A stretch of 32,689 nt of DNA from Paenibacillus pasadenensis DSM 19293 (GCF_000422485.1 NZ_KE383863.1:1-32689); one strand, 5' to 3'. Positions 7,336 to 17,037 are shown, numbered from the stretch's first letter. Translations and numbers: made by a program. The notes: a model not told the origin generated them from the sequence alone.

Positions 7336-8640
7336 ATGACCCATCCATCCGCAGCAGGCCGCGGCCTGCTGGCCAACAAGGCGTACAGGCGCGTCTTGGG
7401 CGCCTATACGTTCGCCGTCTTCGGCGACTGGTTCGACATGATCGCCATCCAGGTGCTCGTCGCCTACCGCTGGGGAGCGAGCCCGCTCATGCTGGCTCTC
7501 ATCCCCGTCAGCCTCGCTCTGCCCGGCATCGCGTTCGGCTCCTTTGCCGGCGTCATCGCCGACCGGGTCGACAAGCTCAAGCTGATGCGCCTCTGCGATC
7601 TGGCTACGGCGCTGCTGACGGCCTCTTTGCTGCTCGCGCCGAACCTTTACGCGCTCTTGCCGCTGCTCGCCCTGCGGTCGGCCGTCTCCTCGCTGAACGT
7701 GCCGGCCCAGCAGGCGCTGACCCGCAGCCTCGTCCGCGAGGATCAGCTGCTGCAGGCATCCTCGCTGAACGGCCTCGTGAACCAAAGCTCCAAGATCGCC
7801 GGACCGCTGCTCGGCGGACTGGCGCTGAGCGTCCTTTCACCGGGCTGGTGCATCGCCCTCAATGCCGTCCTGCGGCTGCTCTCCTGCCTGCTGCTGTTCT
7901 TCGTCAAGCCGGAGGTCGCGGCGTCCGGCGCCGCCCGCGGCGCTGGTGCGCCGGCGAGCGCCGGCGATGGCGGCCCTCCGCCGATTCCGGCCCGGCAGAT
8001 GTGGCGGGAGGGCTGGAGCTTCATCCTCCGCTCGCGCCTGCTGCGCAATACGATGCTGTTCGGCCTGGCGGGCACGCTGCTCATCCAGATCGTCGACTTC
8101 CAGTTCGCCAGCCTGTTCCTCGCGATCGCCCCTGAGCGGGACGAGATGCTGGGCTGGCTCATCGCCGCGGCGGGCGCCGGAGCGGTGGGCATGATCGCCC
8201 TTATGAACCGCGCCGGAGCGAAGCTCAGCCACGGCGTCCGGCTCGGCGGAGGCTACGCGATGATCGGCGCTGCCATCGGCGGGCTCGGCCTGCTGCAGCC
8301 CGGCGTCGCCGCGCTGCCCGTCCTGCTGCTCGGCCTGCTGCTGGGCGCCGGCAACGGCATGTTCATGGTCGCCTTCAGCTATTGCCTGCAGAAGGAGACG
8401 CCTCCCGCCATGACGGGAAGGGTGTTCGGCATCCAGAGCATGGTGCTGGGCACGGTCATGATCGTGGCGCCGCTGCTCGGCGGGCTGCTCGTCGGCCTGG
8501 CCGGACCGCGCCTCATCTTTGCCGGTCTCGGCGCCCTGATCGCGGTCGTCGGCGTCGGAGGCCTGCTGCTCGCAGGCCGGCTGTGGCCGGCCTCGGCGCC
8601 CGTCCAGAGCCCGCCTCCCGTCCGCGCGGCCCAAGGCTGA
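7336..8640 (+). CDS. Major facilitator superfamily transporter (EntS/macrolide-efflux-like)
   Basis: This 434-residue, roughly 12-helix membrane protein is probably a proton-driven exporter of an unidentified small molecule. The loop between helices 2 and 3 carries the MFS motif-A variant 'GVIADRVDKLKLM', and 'NQSSKIAGPLLGG' fits the MFS_3/EntS group. A long, charged and Gly/Ala-rich loop near residues 195-225 separates the two six-helix halves. AGGAGAG at 7322-7328 precedes ATG 7336, so an upstream in-frame GTG at 7291 is less likely; that GTG would overlap the promoter. Its pairing with the winged-helix gene and the direct repeat in its promoter suggest inducible efflux. Substrate unknown. 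Confidence 0.85.
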   Translation: MTHPSAAGRGLLANKAYRRVLGAYTFAVFGDWFDMIAIQVLVAYRWGASPLMLALIPVSLALPGIAFGSFAGVIADRVDKLKLMRLCDLATALLTASLLLAPNLYALLPLLALRSAVSSLNVPAQQALTRSLVREDQLLQASSLNGLVNQSSKIAGPLLGGLALSVLSPGWCIALNAVLRLLSCLLLFFVKPEVAASGAARGAGAPASAGDGGPPPIPARQMWREGWSFILRSRLLRNTMLFGLAGTLLIQIVDFQFASLFLAIAPERDEMLGWLIAAAGAGAVGMIALMNRAGAKLSHGVRLGGGYAMIGAAIGGLGLLQPGVAALPVLLLGLLLGAGNGMFMVAFSYCLQKETPPAMTGRVFGIQSMVLGTVMIVAPLLGGLLVGLAGPRLIFAGLGALIAVVGVGGLLLAGRLWPASAPVQSPPPVRAAQG

Positions 8641-8689
8641 GCGCCGCTGACGGACGCGCGCCGCCGCTCCTGCGTCGTCGACGCCATGC

Positions 8690-8769
8690 GAAAAAAGACG
8701 CCTCATCGAATCGTCATCGGCTTGGCCCCTGGGGGGCGCCGATGTCCATTCGGCGGGGCGTCTTTCCTT
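8690..8769. terminator. Bidirectional terminator between convergent MFS and speD genes
   Basis: The outer stem AAAGACGCC (8694-8702) pairs with GGCGTCTTT (8757-8765). Further pairing lies inside it: CGAAT with ATTCG, then CATCGGC (8715-8721) with GCCGATG (8738-8744). A-rich DNA on the left and T-rich DNA on the right give both strands a U-rich tail. Confidence 0.8.
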
Positions 8770-8780
8770 TTCCGCGGCGG

Positions 8781-9587
8781 TCAGCTCATGTTTTTTCCGT
8801 AGAAGATCTCGTCCATCTCGGCCTTGAGCTTCTCCGTGATCTCGTCCTGCTCGGCGCGGCTCAGCTTGTCCCGGGTGTAGCCGAACAAGTAATTGTCGAG
8901 GTCGAACTGCTTGAGCTTGCACTTCGTGTGGAAGATGTTCTCCTGATAGACGTTGACGTCGATCATATGGAACAGATCCTGCGCCTCGTCGGGAATGTAG
9001 TTCTGGATGGAGCTGATGTCATGGTCGATGAACAGCTTGTGCCCGGTAATGTCGCGCGTGAAGCCTCGCACCCGGTAGTCGATCGTCATGATGTCGGTAT
9101 CGAACGAGGAGATCAGGTACGTCAGCGCCTTCAGCGGGCTGATCTCGCCGCAGGTGGAGACGTCGATGTCCGCGCGGAACGTGCTGATGCCCTCGTCCGG
9201 ATGGAACTCGGGATACGTGTGCACGGTGATATGGCTCTTGTCGAGCTGCAGCACGACGTTGGCCGGCATCGGGCCCGGCGACTCGTCGAACGCTTCCTTG
9301 GGCACCTGGACGACCGGTCCCTCGGAGACGAGCAGCGTCACGCTCGCGCCCTGGGGCTCGTAGTCCTGCTTGGCCGTATTCAGCACATGCGCGCCGATGA
9401 TGTCGGCGACATGGCGGAGGATGCCGTCGAGCCGATCCGAGTTGTACTGCTCGTCGATGTAGGCGAGGTACGCCTCGCGCTCTTCCTTCGTGCGCGTGTA
9501 GCAGATGTCGTACATGTTGAAGCTGAGCGACTTCGTCAGGTTGTTGAAGCCATGCAGCTGAATCACTTGCTCGTGCGTCAGTTTCAT
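8781..9587 (-). CDS. speD: S-adenosylmethionine decarboxylase proenzyme (long, E. coli SpeD type)
   Basis: The enzyme decarboxylates S-adenosylmethionine to supply the aminopropyl group for spermidine synthesis. At 268 residues it is the long E. coli-like form, not the ~125-residue Bacillus subtilis form. The segment '[13 protein letters not shown]' holds the self-cleavage site; Ser118 after Lys117 would become the pyruvoyl cofactor. '[19 protein letters not shown]', '[11 protein letters not shown]' and '[13 protein letters not shown]' closely follow the E. coli protein as I recall it. AAGGAGAGG sits about 8 nt before the ATG. It lies 88 nt downstream of the opuC-like operon on the same strand; a separate promoter is likely but not clear. 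No spermidine synthase is in the window. Confidence 0.95.
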   Translation of the reverse strand: MKLTHEQVIQLHGFNNLTKSLSFNMYDICYTRTKEEREAYLAYIDEQYNSDRLDGILRHVADIIGAHVLNTAKQDYEPQGASVTLLVSEGPVVQVPKEAFDESPGPMPANVVLQLDKSHITVHTYPEFHPDEGISTFRADIDVSTCGEISPLKALTYLISSFDTDIMTIDYRVRGFTRDITGHKLFIDHDISSIQNYIPDEAQDLFHMIDVNVYQENIFHTKCKLKQFDLDNYLFGYTRDKLSRAEQDEITEKLKAEMDEIFYGKNMS

Positions 9588-9675
9588 CCGGCAGTCCTCT
9601 CCTTCGCTGCGATAAGTCCGTCTTCCTTATTACCCGGCCGCGGCAAAATGACCCAAAGGCCCCGAGCGCCGGCGC

Positions 9676-10416
9676 TCAGCCCTGCGCCTTCGGCACCGGC
9701 GGCACGGCCGCATCGGCGCCGTCCTTGCCGGACGCGCCGCCGCCGGCGCGCGGCCGCCGCGAGCGGGCGGCGGCCGGATCGAGCCGGCGCTGGAGCGCTC
9801 CGAGGCCGATATCCGCTACGATCGCGAGCAGCGCGGCCGGCAGCGCGCCGGAGTAGATGCGCAGCGAGTTCTGGCCGTTGATGCCGGCGTACACCTCGCG
9901 GCCGAGGCCGTCGCCGCCGACGAGCGGCGCGATCGTGGCGACGCCGATGGCGATGACGGCCGCGACGCGCAGGCCGGTCATCATGTACGGCAGCGCGAGC
10001 GGCACGCGCACGCGCCACAGCTGCTGCCAGCGGCTCATGCCGACGCCGCGCGCGGCGTCGATCAGGCTGCCGCTCACCTGCTGCAGCCCGACGTAGGTGT
10101 TGCGCACGATCGGATTGAGCGAGTAGAGGAACAGCCCGGCCATCACGGTCGCGTTGCCGAGTCCCATCCACAGCATGAGCAGCACGAGCATGGCGAGAGA
10201 GGGCACGACCTGCAGGATGCCGGTCACGGCGAGGACGAGGCGCGCCGTCCAGCGGCCGCGCATGCACAGGATGCCGAGCGGCACGCCGGCCAGCAGGGCA
10301 AGCCCGACGCCGGCGGCGACCATCTGCACATGCTGGAGGAAATATTCGCCCATGAGCCCGCGGTTGCGCCAGAAATAGTCCGCGAAGTCGGCGAACGTCA
10401 TGTCCGGTTCCGTCAC
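9676..10416 (-). CDS. opuCD: Glycine betaine/carnitine/choline ABC transporter permease (OpuCD-like)
   Basis: This is the second membrane subunit of an OpuC-type osmoprotectant importer, 246 residues. Five to six hydrophobic helices cover residues 25-215, with the EAA-like coupling loop 'DAARGVGMSRWQQLWRVRVP' in the middle. The last ~35 residues are a charged, Gly/Arg-rich tail without predicted structure. Its ATG overlaps the stop of the binding-protein gene (ATGA), so it is the last gene of a tightly coupled four-gene unit. A 14-bp palindrome (GAGCGCCGGCGCTC, 9664-9677) covers its stop codon and may form a weak terminator, but there is no strong U-tract. Confidence 0.9.
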   Translation of the reverse strand: MTEPDMTFADFADYFWRNRGLMGEYFLQHVQMVAAGVGLALLAGVPLGILCMRGRWTARLVLAVTGILQVVPSLAMLVLLMLWMGLGNATVMAGLFLYSLNPIVRNTYVGLQQVSGSLIDAARGVGMSRWQQLWRVRVPLALPYMMTGLRVAAVIAIGVATIAPLVGGDGLGREVYAGINGQNSLRIYSGALPAALLAIVADIGLGALQRRLDPAAARSRRPRAGGGASGKDGADAAVPPVPKAQG

Positions 10417-11414
10417 TTCGGAATCAGCCCTTTCTGCTTCAGGTAGGCGAGGGCGACCTCGCGCTCGCTCTTTTTCTCGATGTCAACCTGGTAGTTGAGC
10501 CCGATCATCGTCTCCGCGTCGATCGCGCCGATCAGCGGCCGCAGCGCCTCCTTGACGCCGGGATGGAGCGCCTCCATCTCCTTGCGCATGACCGGCGAGG
10601 CGTCATAGGGCGGGAAGAAATGGCGGTCGTCCTGCAGCGTCTGGAGATCGAACGCCTTGAGCCGGGCGTCGGTGGAGTAGGCGAGCACGATGTCGACCTG
10701 CTCGTTCTTGACCGCCGTATAGACGAGGCTCAGCTCCATCGGATACGCCTTGGCGAACGAGATGCCGTACTCCTGCCGGAAAGCCGGATAGCCGTCGCTA
10801 GCCCGCTCCAGCCAGGACGTGTCGACGCCGAAGCGCATCGAGGCCGCGTCGGGCTTGATGTCGGAGATGCTGCGATAGCCTCTGGCCTCCGCGACTTGGC
10901 GGCGCACGGTGAAGGCGTATGTGTTCTCGAAGCCGAGCGGATCCATCCAGTCGAAGCCGTAGTAGCGGTCGAAGCCCTCCTGCGCCTGCCGCAGCACCTC
11001 GGCGCGGTCCTTGGTCAGGCTCTCCAGCGGGAAGTGGTTGTTGAAAATCTCGCCCGAATACAGCGTCGCCAGGTCGATGTCGCCGCGATCGAGCGCGCTG
11101 AAGACGAGCGGGCTGGCCGCCAGGTCGGGAATGACCTTGACGTCGAGGCCGGTCTTCTGCTCGATGAGCGCCTTGTACATCTCGGCGAGGATTTTCGTCT
11201 CGGTGAACGTCTGCGCCCCGATCCGCAGGTCGGGCCGGGCGCCGCAGCCGGCTCCCGCCAGCGTCAGCAGCAGGACGAGGCAGGCGCTCGCCGCCGTCCT
11301 CGCCGCCCGAGGCTTGCCGGCCAGAGCCTTTAGAGCCGTCGCTGTCTTCGGCCAGCGCCAGCCGCAGCGTCCCTTGTCCGTGCCGCGCTCGCCGCATCGC
11401 CGTGCCAGGCTCAT
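10413..11414 (-). CDS. opuCC: Osmoprotectant-binding lipoprotein (OpuCC-like)
   Basis: This extracellular lipoprotein would bind glycine betaine, carnitine or choline and hand it to the two permeases. The lipobox L-A-G-A-G-C places the lipid-bearing Cys at residue 57. The N-terminal part before it is long and basic for a lipoprotein, so the true start may be an internal alternative codon, although the ATGA overlap with the upstream gene favours the annotated ATG. The mature domain starts with 'DLRIGAQTFTETKILAEMY', typical of the OpuAC/ProX-type fold of this subfamily, and is ~275 residues. It overlaps both neighbours by 4 nt. Substrate range within the quaternary amines is inferred. Confidence 0.9.
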   Translation of the reverse strand: MSLARRCGERGTDKGRCGWRWPKTATALKALAGKPRAARTAASACLVLLLTLAGAGCGARPDLRIGAQTFTETKILAEMYKALIEQKTGLDVKVIPDLAASPLVFSALDRGDIDLATLYSGEIFNNHFPLESLTKDRAEVLRQAQEGFDRYYGFDWMDPLGFENTYAFTVRRQVAEARGYRSISDIKPDAASMRFGVDTSWLERASDGYPAFRQEYGISFAKAYPMELSLVYTAVKNEQVDIVLAYSTDARLKAFDLQTLQDDRHFFPPYDASPVMRKEMEALHPGVKEALRPLIGAIDAETMIGLNYQVDIEKKSEREVALAYLKQKGLIPK

Positions 11415-12075
11415 GCCGCCGCACCTCCCCGCAGGCCGAAGCGGCGTCCGAGCGCGGATTCGAGCCAGCCGAGCAGCAGGTCGGCGGCGAGCGCCAGCGC
11501 GATCGCGCCGAGCGCGCCGGCGACGATCAGATACGGCTGGTTGACGCCCATGCCGGAGACGATGAGCTGGCCGAGGCCGCCCGCGCCGACGAGCGTGGCG
11601 AGCGTCGCCCAGCTGATGACGTACACCGTCGTCAGCCGGATGCCCGACATGATGTACGGCACGGCGAGCGGCAGCTGCACCCGCAGCAGCCGCTGGGCGG
11701 CCGAGTAGCCGAGGCCGCGCGCCGCCTCCAGCACATGCGGATCGACGGAGCGGAAGCCCTCGTACGTGTTGCGCAGCACCGGCATGATCGAGTAGAGCAG
11801 CAGCGCGAGCACGGCCGGGCGCGCCCCGATGCCCATGAGCGGGATGAGGATGGCGAGCAGCGCCAGGCTCGGGATCGTCTGCAGCAGGTTCGCAAGGAAA
11901 AAGACGGCGCTGTTCAGCCAGCCGATCCGGCTGTAGACGAGCAGCACGCCGAGCGGGAGCGAGATCGCCGAGCCGATGAGCACGGCGATCAGCGACAGCG
12001 TCAGATGCTCGCGCAGCGCGAGCAGCAGGTCCGGCAGCCGCTCGCCGAGAAACTCAAAAAAAGAGAGGCCGGCGC

Positions 12076-12079
<4 letters not shown>
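11411..12079 (-). CDS. opuCB: Osmoprotectant ABC transporter permease (OpuCB-like)
   Basis: This is the first membrane subunit of the osmolyte importer, 222 residues, the usual size for OpuCB. Hydrophobic segments include 'LIAVLIGSAISLPLGVLLV' and 'LANLLQTIPSLALLAILI'. The coupling loop 'EAARGLGYSAAQRLLRVQLP' lies near residues 118-137, followed by 'PYIMSGIRLTTVYVISWATL'. The ATG overlaps the stop of the ATPase gene (ATGA), and its own stop overlaps the binding-protein start in the same way, so subunits are probably made in matched amounts. Confidence 0.9.
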
Positions 12080-13329
<1,250 letters not shown>

Positions 13330-13441
13330 CCTCGCTTCACCTCCGGATGCGGCTTCATGCCGCGCATGCGATGGGTAAAGTATGTTCCTGATGCTGGAGC
13401 TTCATCCGTCCGCTCCCTGCCTCGCCTCGCCGGCCGCCGAA

Positions 13442-13478
13442 TTGGCGCCGCGGAATCGGAACATGCTACAATTTAGCA
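13442..13478 (+). promoter_or_regulatory. Promoter of the alpha/beta hydrolase gene with overlapping inverted repeat
   Basis: TTGGCG (13442-13447) and TACAAT (13467-13472) are 19 bp apart, and TGC before the -10 makes it an extended -10 element. TGCTA (13464-13468) and TAGCA (13474-13478) form a perfect inverted repeat across the -10 and start region, a possible repressor site. Confidence 0.55.
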
Positions 13479-13501
13479 ATCGGGGAAAGGGGGGACGGAG
13501 C

Positions 13502-14227
13502 ATGGAGCAGCAGCTTCCGCCAAAGATGACGGTGTACCATGTCGCGGGCGTCGCGACGTATCCGTCCACCTTTTACGAATGCCGGCGCCGCCTCGAGCGG
13601 CTGCTCGGCTTGATCGGCACGGAGGCCGAATTCGAGACGCTGTTCCCCTACGGCGACTATTCGCGGAGCCTCTGGCGGCAAGTGTGGGAGGTCCGCTCCG
13701 ACCTGGCGCGCCGCGTGCTGCCCTCGCGGATCGGCGGGCGCTCGATGGTCAAGGAGATCGAGCGCACCTACGGCGGGGCTGGCCCGATTCTGTTCATCGG
13801 GCATAGCGGAGGAGGGCTGGCCGCCTATCAGGCCGCCCGCCTGCTCCATCAGCGCGGCGTGGACGCCGAGCTGCTGCGCGTCGCCCAGGTCGGCTCGCCC
13901 AAGACGCCGATCGACGACGCGCTGCAGGCGTCGGTCGCGTATTTCTACGCGGTCGACGCCGCCGGCAAGCCGGACGATCCGATCACGCGCATCGGCGGCT
14001 GGGGCGGCTGGCGGTCCGTTCCCGGACGGATGCCGCAGTGGAGCCGCGTCCGCCATGCGCCCGGCCATGTGGAGGGGCTGCCGGTCATCGGCGGGCATAC
14101 GAACTATTTCCGGCATCAGCTTCCCTATGTGGACGCCAGCTCGCGCAGCAATCTGGAAAAGACCGTCGACGCGATCTATTCCTGGTTGAAAGCCGGCTAT
14201 TCGTCCGCTACACTTATAAAAGGTTAG
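13502..14227 (+). CDS. Alpha/beta-hydrolase fold protein of unknown substrate
   Basis: This 241-residue cytoplasmic protein has no signal peptide. 'ILFIGHSGGGLAAYQAARLL' contains the nucleophile elbow G-H-S-G-G with Ser102, as in serine esterases, lipases and thioesterases. Likely acid and base residues lie in 'FYAVDAAGKPDDP' and 'VIGGHTNYFRHQ', which fits a catalytic triad, but assignment of the Asp is uncertain. The ATG at 13502 follows a purine-rich GGGGACGGAG; earlier in-frame ATGs overlap the promoter and are rejected. It is 29 nt upstream of the pirin gene and probably co-transcribed. Substrate cannot be read from the sequence. Confidence 0.8.
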   Translation: MEQQLPPKMTVYHVAGVATYPSTFYECRRRLERLLGLIGTEAEFETLFPYGDYSRSLWRQVWEVRSDLARRVLPSRIGGRSMVKEIERTYGGAGPILFIGHSGGGLAAYQAARLLHQRGVDAELLRVAQVGSPKTPIDDALQASVAYFYAVDAAGKPDDPITRIGGWGGWRSVPGRMPQWSRVRHAPGHVEGLPVIGGHTNYFRHQLPYVDASSRSNLEKTVDAIYSWLKAGYSSATLIKG

Positions 14228-14256
14228 CTGATTCAATAAAGAAAGGGGAATCTTCC

Positions 14257-14997
14257 ATGCAGGCCATTATCCGCAACGAGGACCGGTACCACCGCGAGAG
14301 CGACTGGCTGAAAAGCAGCTTCAGCTTCAGCTTTGGGGAGTTTTACGACGAGGCGAATCGCAGCTTCGGGCCGCTGTGCGTATTCAACGAGGACATCATC
14401 GCCGGGGGCAAAGGCTTCGGCGCGCATCCGCACCGCGAGATGGAGATCGTCTCCGTCGTCCTGAGCGGCCGGCTGAAGCATGAGGACAGCGCGGGCAACA
14501 GCGCCGTCACGACCTATGGGGGAGTGCAGCGGATGACGGCCGGCACCGGCATCGTGCACTCCGAGGTCAATCCGGATCCGGAGGAGCCGGTCCATCTGCT
14601 GCAAATCTGGCTCGCCCCGCAGACGCGGCGGCTCGAGCCTTCCTATGAGACGAGCGTCTTCGATCCCAAGTCGGCGCGCGGCCAGCTGCTGCCGATCGTT
14701 TCCCGCGATGCGGCCGGACCGGGAGCGGCCGCCATTCATCAGGACGTGACGTTTTATCTGACCGTGCTGGACGAGGGAATGACGGTCGAGCATTTCACGC
14801 GCGAGGAGCGGCTGCTGTATCTGTTCGCCATCGACGGCCAAGTGGAGATCGAGGGCATCGGCGAGCTGTTCAAGGGCGATACGCTGCGGGCGGACGGCCT
14901 GTCGCGGCTCTCCCTCAAGGGCGGCGCGGGCGGCGGCCGGCTGCTGCTGCTGGACATGGGCGCGGGCGCGCCGGCCGGGGGAGGAGAGGGCGCATGA
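14257..14997 (+). CDS. Pirin-family bicupin protein (YhhW-like)
   Basis: This 246-residue cytoplasmic bicupin has a single metal site. The N-terminal cupin shows 'FGAHPHREMEIVSVVLSG' with His57 and His59, then 'GTGIVHSEVNP' with His101 and Glu103; this is the same four-ligand set as in E. coli YhhW. Some members oxidise quercetin; the physiological role of most is unknown. AAAGGGGAA lies 7-8 nt before the ATG. The stop overlaps the next start (ATGA), pairing it with the small unknown protein. It ends in a Gly-rich tail of about 12 residues. The family call is secure; enzymatic activity is not. Confidence 0.9.
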   Translation: MQAIIRNEDRYHRESDWLKSSFSFSFGEFYDEANRSFGPLCVFNEDIIAGGKGFGAHPHREMEIVSVVLSGRLKHEDSAGNSAVTTYGGVQRMTAGTGIVHSEVNPDPEEPVHLLQIWLAPQTRRLEPSYETSVFDPKSARGQLLPIVSRDAAGPGAAAIHQDVTFYLTVLDEGMTVEHFTREERLLYLFAIDGQVEIEGIGELFKGDTLRADGLSRLSLKGGAGGGRLLLLDMGAGAPAGGGEGA

Positions 14998-15335
14998 GCG
15001 AAAAGCGCAGCGAGAAGCTGCTCATCAAGCTCGTCATCGGCCGGACGCTCATCGACACGGCCGAGCACAAGCTCTCCGCGCATGTCGAGGAAGGCGGCCG
15101 CGGCTGGATCATCACCGTCAGCGCGCTGACGCCGCGCGAGGCCGACTATATCGGAGCGAACGTCGGCCAGCTGAACTTTTTCCACTTCATTACGGAGGCG
15201 GACGGCGGCGAGGAGCGCATCCGCAAGTTCTGGCTGTATGATCTGGACGAGCCTGCCTATCAGTACGACCCGGCGACGGGCGAGGCGATCTTCGAGGTGA
15301 ACGCCAGAGTGGCGTATTCCAACGAGCGGGTGTAG
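14994..15335 (+). CDS. Small uncharacterised protein, 113 residues
   Basis: I do not recognise this family. The protein is soluble, without signal peptide or membrane helix, and mixes charged and hydrophobic residues in a pattern that suggests an alpha/beta fold: an N-terminal strand 'EKLLIKLVIGRTLI', a central 'GWIITVSALTPREADYIGANV' and an aromatic 'LNFFHFI'. The C-terminus holds 'FWLYDLDEPAYQYDPATG'. It overlaps the pirin gene by 4 nt, so it is translated with it and probably has a related role. An inverted repeat (ACGAGCGG at 15322-15329, CCGCTCGT at 15351-15358) surrounds its stop codon but lacks a U-tract. Confidence 0.75.
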   Translation: MSEKRSEKLLIKLVIGRTLIDTAEHKLSAHVEEGGRGWIITVSALTPREADYIGANVGQLNFFHFITEADGGEERIRKFWLYDLDEPAYQYDPATGEAIFEVNARVAYSNERV

Positions 15336-15429
15336 ACTTTAAGGACGAGCCGCTCGTCTAACGAGCGATGCCGGAACCGCCCAGGCCCAAGCGCCATAGG
15401 ATGGAGCAAGACCGGAAAGGAGGGGCCCC

Positions 15430-16074
15430 ATGGCCAACACGCATACGTACACCCGCCGCGAGGAGGTCGCGAACGCGATCACCCACGGCATCGGCACGGC
15501 GCTCAGCATCGCGGCGCTCGTCGTGCTCATCGTCTTCGCCGCCTGGAAGGGGACGGCGATGCATGTCGTCAGCTTCACGATCTACGGCACGGCGATGCTG
15601 CTGCTGTACACGGCTTCGACGCTCGTGCACAGCTTCCGCGACGGACGGATGAAGGACATTCTCGAGGTGCTCGACCACTCGTTCATCTATGTGTTCATCG
15701 CCGGCACGTACACGCCGCTCGTGCTGCACACGATCGGCGGATCGCTCGGCTGGACGCTGTTCGGCATCGTCTGGGGGATCGCCGTCGCCGGCGTCGTGTT
15801 CAAGGCGTACTTCACCAAGCGCTTCCTGTTCACGTCGACGCTGCTGTACATCCTGATGGGCTGGATCGTCGTCTTCGCCTGGGGCCCTCTTACCGCGAGC
15901 CTCGCTCCGGCGGGCCTGACGCTGCTGATCGCCGGCGGACTGCTGTATACGGTCGGCACGGTGTTCTACGTCTGGCGCAGCTTCCCGTACCATCACGCCG
16001 TCTGGCATCTGTTTGTGCTGGCGGGGTCGATCGCGCATTTCTTCACGATCCTGCTGTACGTGCTTCCCCGCTGA
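15430..16074 (+). CDS. Hemolysin III / TrhA (PAQR-like) membrane protein
   Basis: This 214-residue polytopic protein has about seven membrane helices, the normal size for the bacterial TrhA/YqfA group. Conserved polar residues match the PAQR superfamily: 'REEVANAITHGIG' at the start, 'STLVHSF' in the second-third helix region, 'LEVLDHSFIYVFIAGTYTPL', and the C-terminal 'HHAVWHLFVLAGSIAHF' whose histidines, with the earlier His/Asp, would bind metal. Despite the name, these proteins are not proven toxins; a role in membrane fluidity homeostasis has been reported for E. coli TrhA. AAAGGAGGGG lies just upstream of the ATG. It follows the unknown small gene by 94 nt and ends before a strong terminator. 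Confidence 0.92.
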   Translation: MANTHTYTRREEVANAITHGIGTALSIAALVVLIVFAAWKGTAMHVVSFTIYGTAMLLLYTASTLVHSFRDGRMKDILEVLDHSFIYVFIAGTYTPLVLHTIGGSLGWTLFGIVWGIAVAGVVFKAYFTKRFLFTSTLLYILMGWIVVFAWGPLTASLAPAGLTLLIAGGLLYTVGTVFYVWRSFPYHHAVWHLFVLAGSIAHFFTILLYVLPR

Positions 16075-16096
16075 TCGGGGAGGCTCCCTATCCTAA

Positions 16097-16157
16097 AAGA
16101 GCCCGCCGCTCCAGCTTCCGATCCTCTTGGGTCGGGAAGCCGAGCGGCGGGCTGTTT
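16097..16157. terminator. Terminator between convergent hemolysin III and gntR genes
   Basis: AGCCCGCCGCTC (16100-16111) pairs perfectly with GAGCGGCGGGCT (16142-16153). A second pairing lies inside (GCTTCCGA against TCGGGAAGC). GTTTTGG follows on the right and TCTTTTAGG on the minus strand, so it may serve both genes. Confidence 0.85.
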
Positions 16158-16181
16158 TGGCTGCTGCCGGTCGAAAGCTGT

Positions 16182-16823
16182 TCAGATCATGTCGAAGTCG
16201 ATGATCCGCCAGTGATGCTTGATCGCCTGCTCGAGCCGGAGCTTGTCGCGCTCGCGGAACAGCTGCGCGATCAGCCGATGCTCGGCGTTGACCTGGCGGA
16301 GCAGCGACGCGAGCCGGCCCTTGTCGTCGCTGGCGTAGCTCTGGCGCATGAAGCCGTTCTTGAGCGAGTGGAGGCTGTCGACGAGCGGCGAGTTGCCGCA
16401 GCGGTTCTGGTAAAAGTCGTGGAATTCCGCCTGGCGGGCATAATAGCCGCCGAAATCATGGGCATCGAGATCGTCCTCGATCGCCTCGACGATCCGGTCG
16501 AGCTGCTTCCAGTCGCGTTCCTCCAGCCGTTCGCAGGCGAGCGAGGCGGCGAGCGCGTCGAGCGTGCCGAGCAGGAGGGAGTAATCCTCCTTCTTCTTGC
16601 GGTCGAACGCCTTCACCGTGAAGCCCCGACGCGGCAAGTAGTCGAGCAGATTGTCCGAAGACAGCTGGAAAAGCGCCTCCCGCGTCGGCGTGCGGCTGAT
16701 GTCGAGCCGCTTGCAGATTTCCGCCTCGTTGATCTTGGAGCCGGGCTGCAGGCTGCCGTCCTGAATGCGCTGCGCGATATATTCGTAGACATGGTCCTTC
16801 AACGATTGATACTTGAGCTGCAT
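16182..16823 (-). CDS. GntR-family transcriptional regulator (FadR subfamily, FCD-like ligand domain)
   Basis: This 213-residue regulator has an N-terminal winged helix (residues ~5-70) with the GntR signature 'INEAEICKRLDISRTPTREALFQL' and 'LDYLPRRGFTVKAF' in the wing. Residues ~80-210 are all-helical, as in FCD domains, with 'DFYQNRCGNSPLVD' and a late 'VNAEHRLIAQLF' where metal or ligand residues usually sit. AAAGGAG is 9 nt before the ATG. It diverges from the rocD-rocF genes, and TGTATACA palindromes in its own upstream region, in the rocD leader and at the exopeptidase promoter make it the likely local regulator of arginine/ornithine catabolism. The ligand (arginine, ornithine or a derivative) is inferred from context only. 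Confidence 0.9.
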   Translation of the reverse strand: MQLKYQSLKDHVYEYIAQRIQDGSLQPGSKINEAEICKRLDISRTPTREALFQLSSDNLLDYLPRRGFTVKAFDRKKKEDYSLLLGTLDALAASLACERLEERDWKQLDRIVEAIEDDLDAHDFGGYYARQAEFHDFYQNRCGNSPLVDSLHSLKNGFMRQSYASDDKGRLASLLRQVNAEHRLIAQLFRERDKLRLEQAIKHHWRIIDFDMI

Positions 16824-16876
16824 GCCGAAGACTCCTTTGCGGCGTAATGGCGATCATCCTGCTATGTATGGTTATG

Positions 16877-16895
16877 CAATATAATGTATACAAAT
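16877..16895. promoter_or_regulatory. Candidate GntR operator site 1 (gntR upstream)
   Basis: The perfect palindrome TGTATACA (16885-16892) is flanked on the left by CAATAT (16877-16882). It lies 62 nt upstream of the gntR start on the minus strand, which fits autoregulation. Confidence 0.6.
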
Positions 16896-17008
16896 GATCT
16901 ACCGTCATCATATCACTGCCTCCTTGCCTCATCAAGCTTCTTTCCGTCTGAAATGGAAATAAAAGGCGGGCCTGGGGGGCCGCCATCGGAAACGTCTGAA
17001 AATTCCGT

Positions 17009-17037
17009 TGATGGTTTTCGAATCCTATGTTATGATC
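17009..17037 (+). promoter_or_regulatory. Sigma-A promoter of rocD-rocF
   Basis: TTGATG (17009-17014), a 17-bp spacer and TATGAT (17032-17037), with TGT before the -10 as an extended element. The expected start near 17044 leaves a leader of about 280 nt before rocD. Confidence 0.75.

Noticed and set aside
9664-9677. Terminator at the end of opuCD
   Set aside because: GAGCGCCGGCGCTC is a perfect palindrome but leaves no loop and has no U-tract directly after it, so it is not called as a separate feature.
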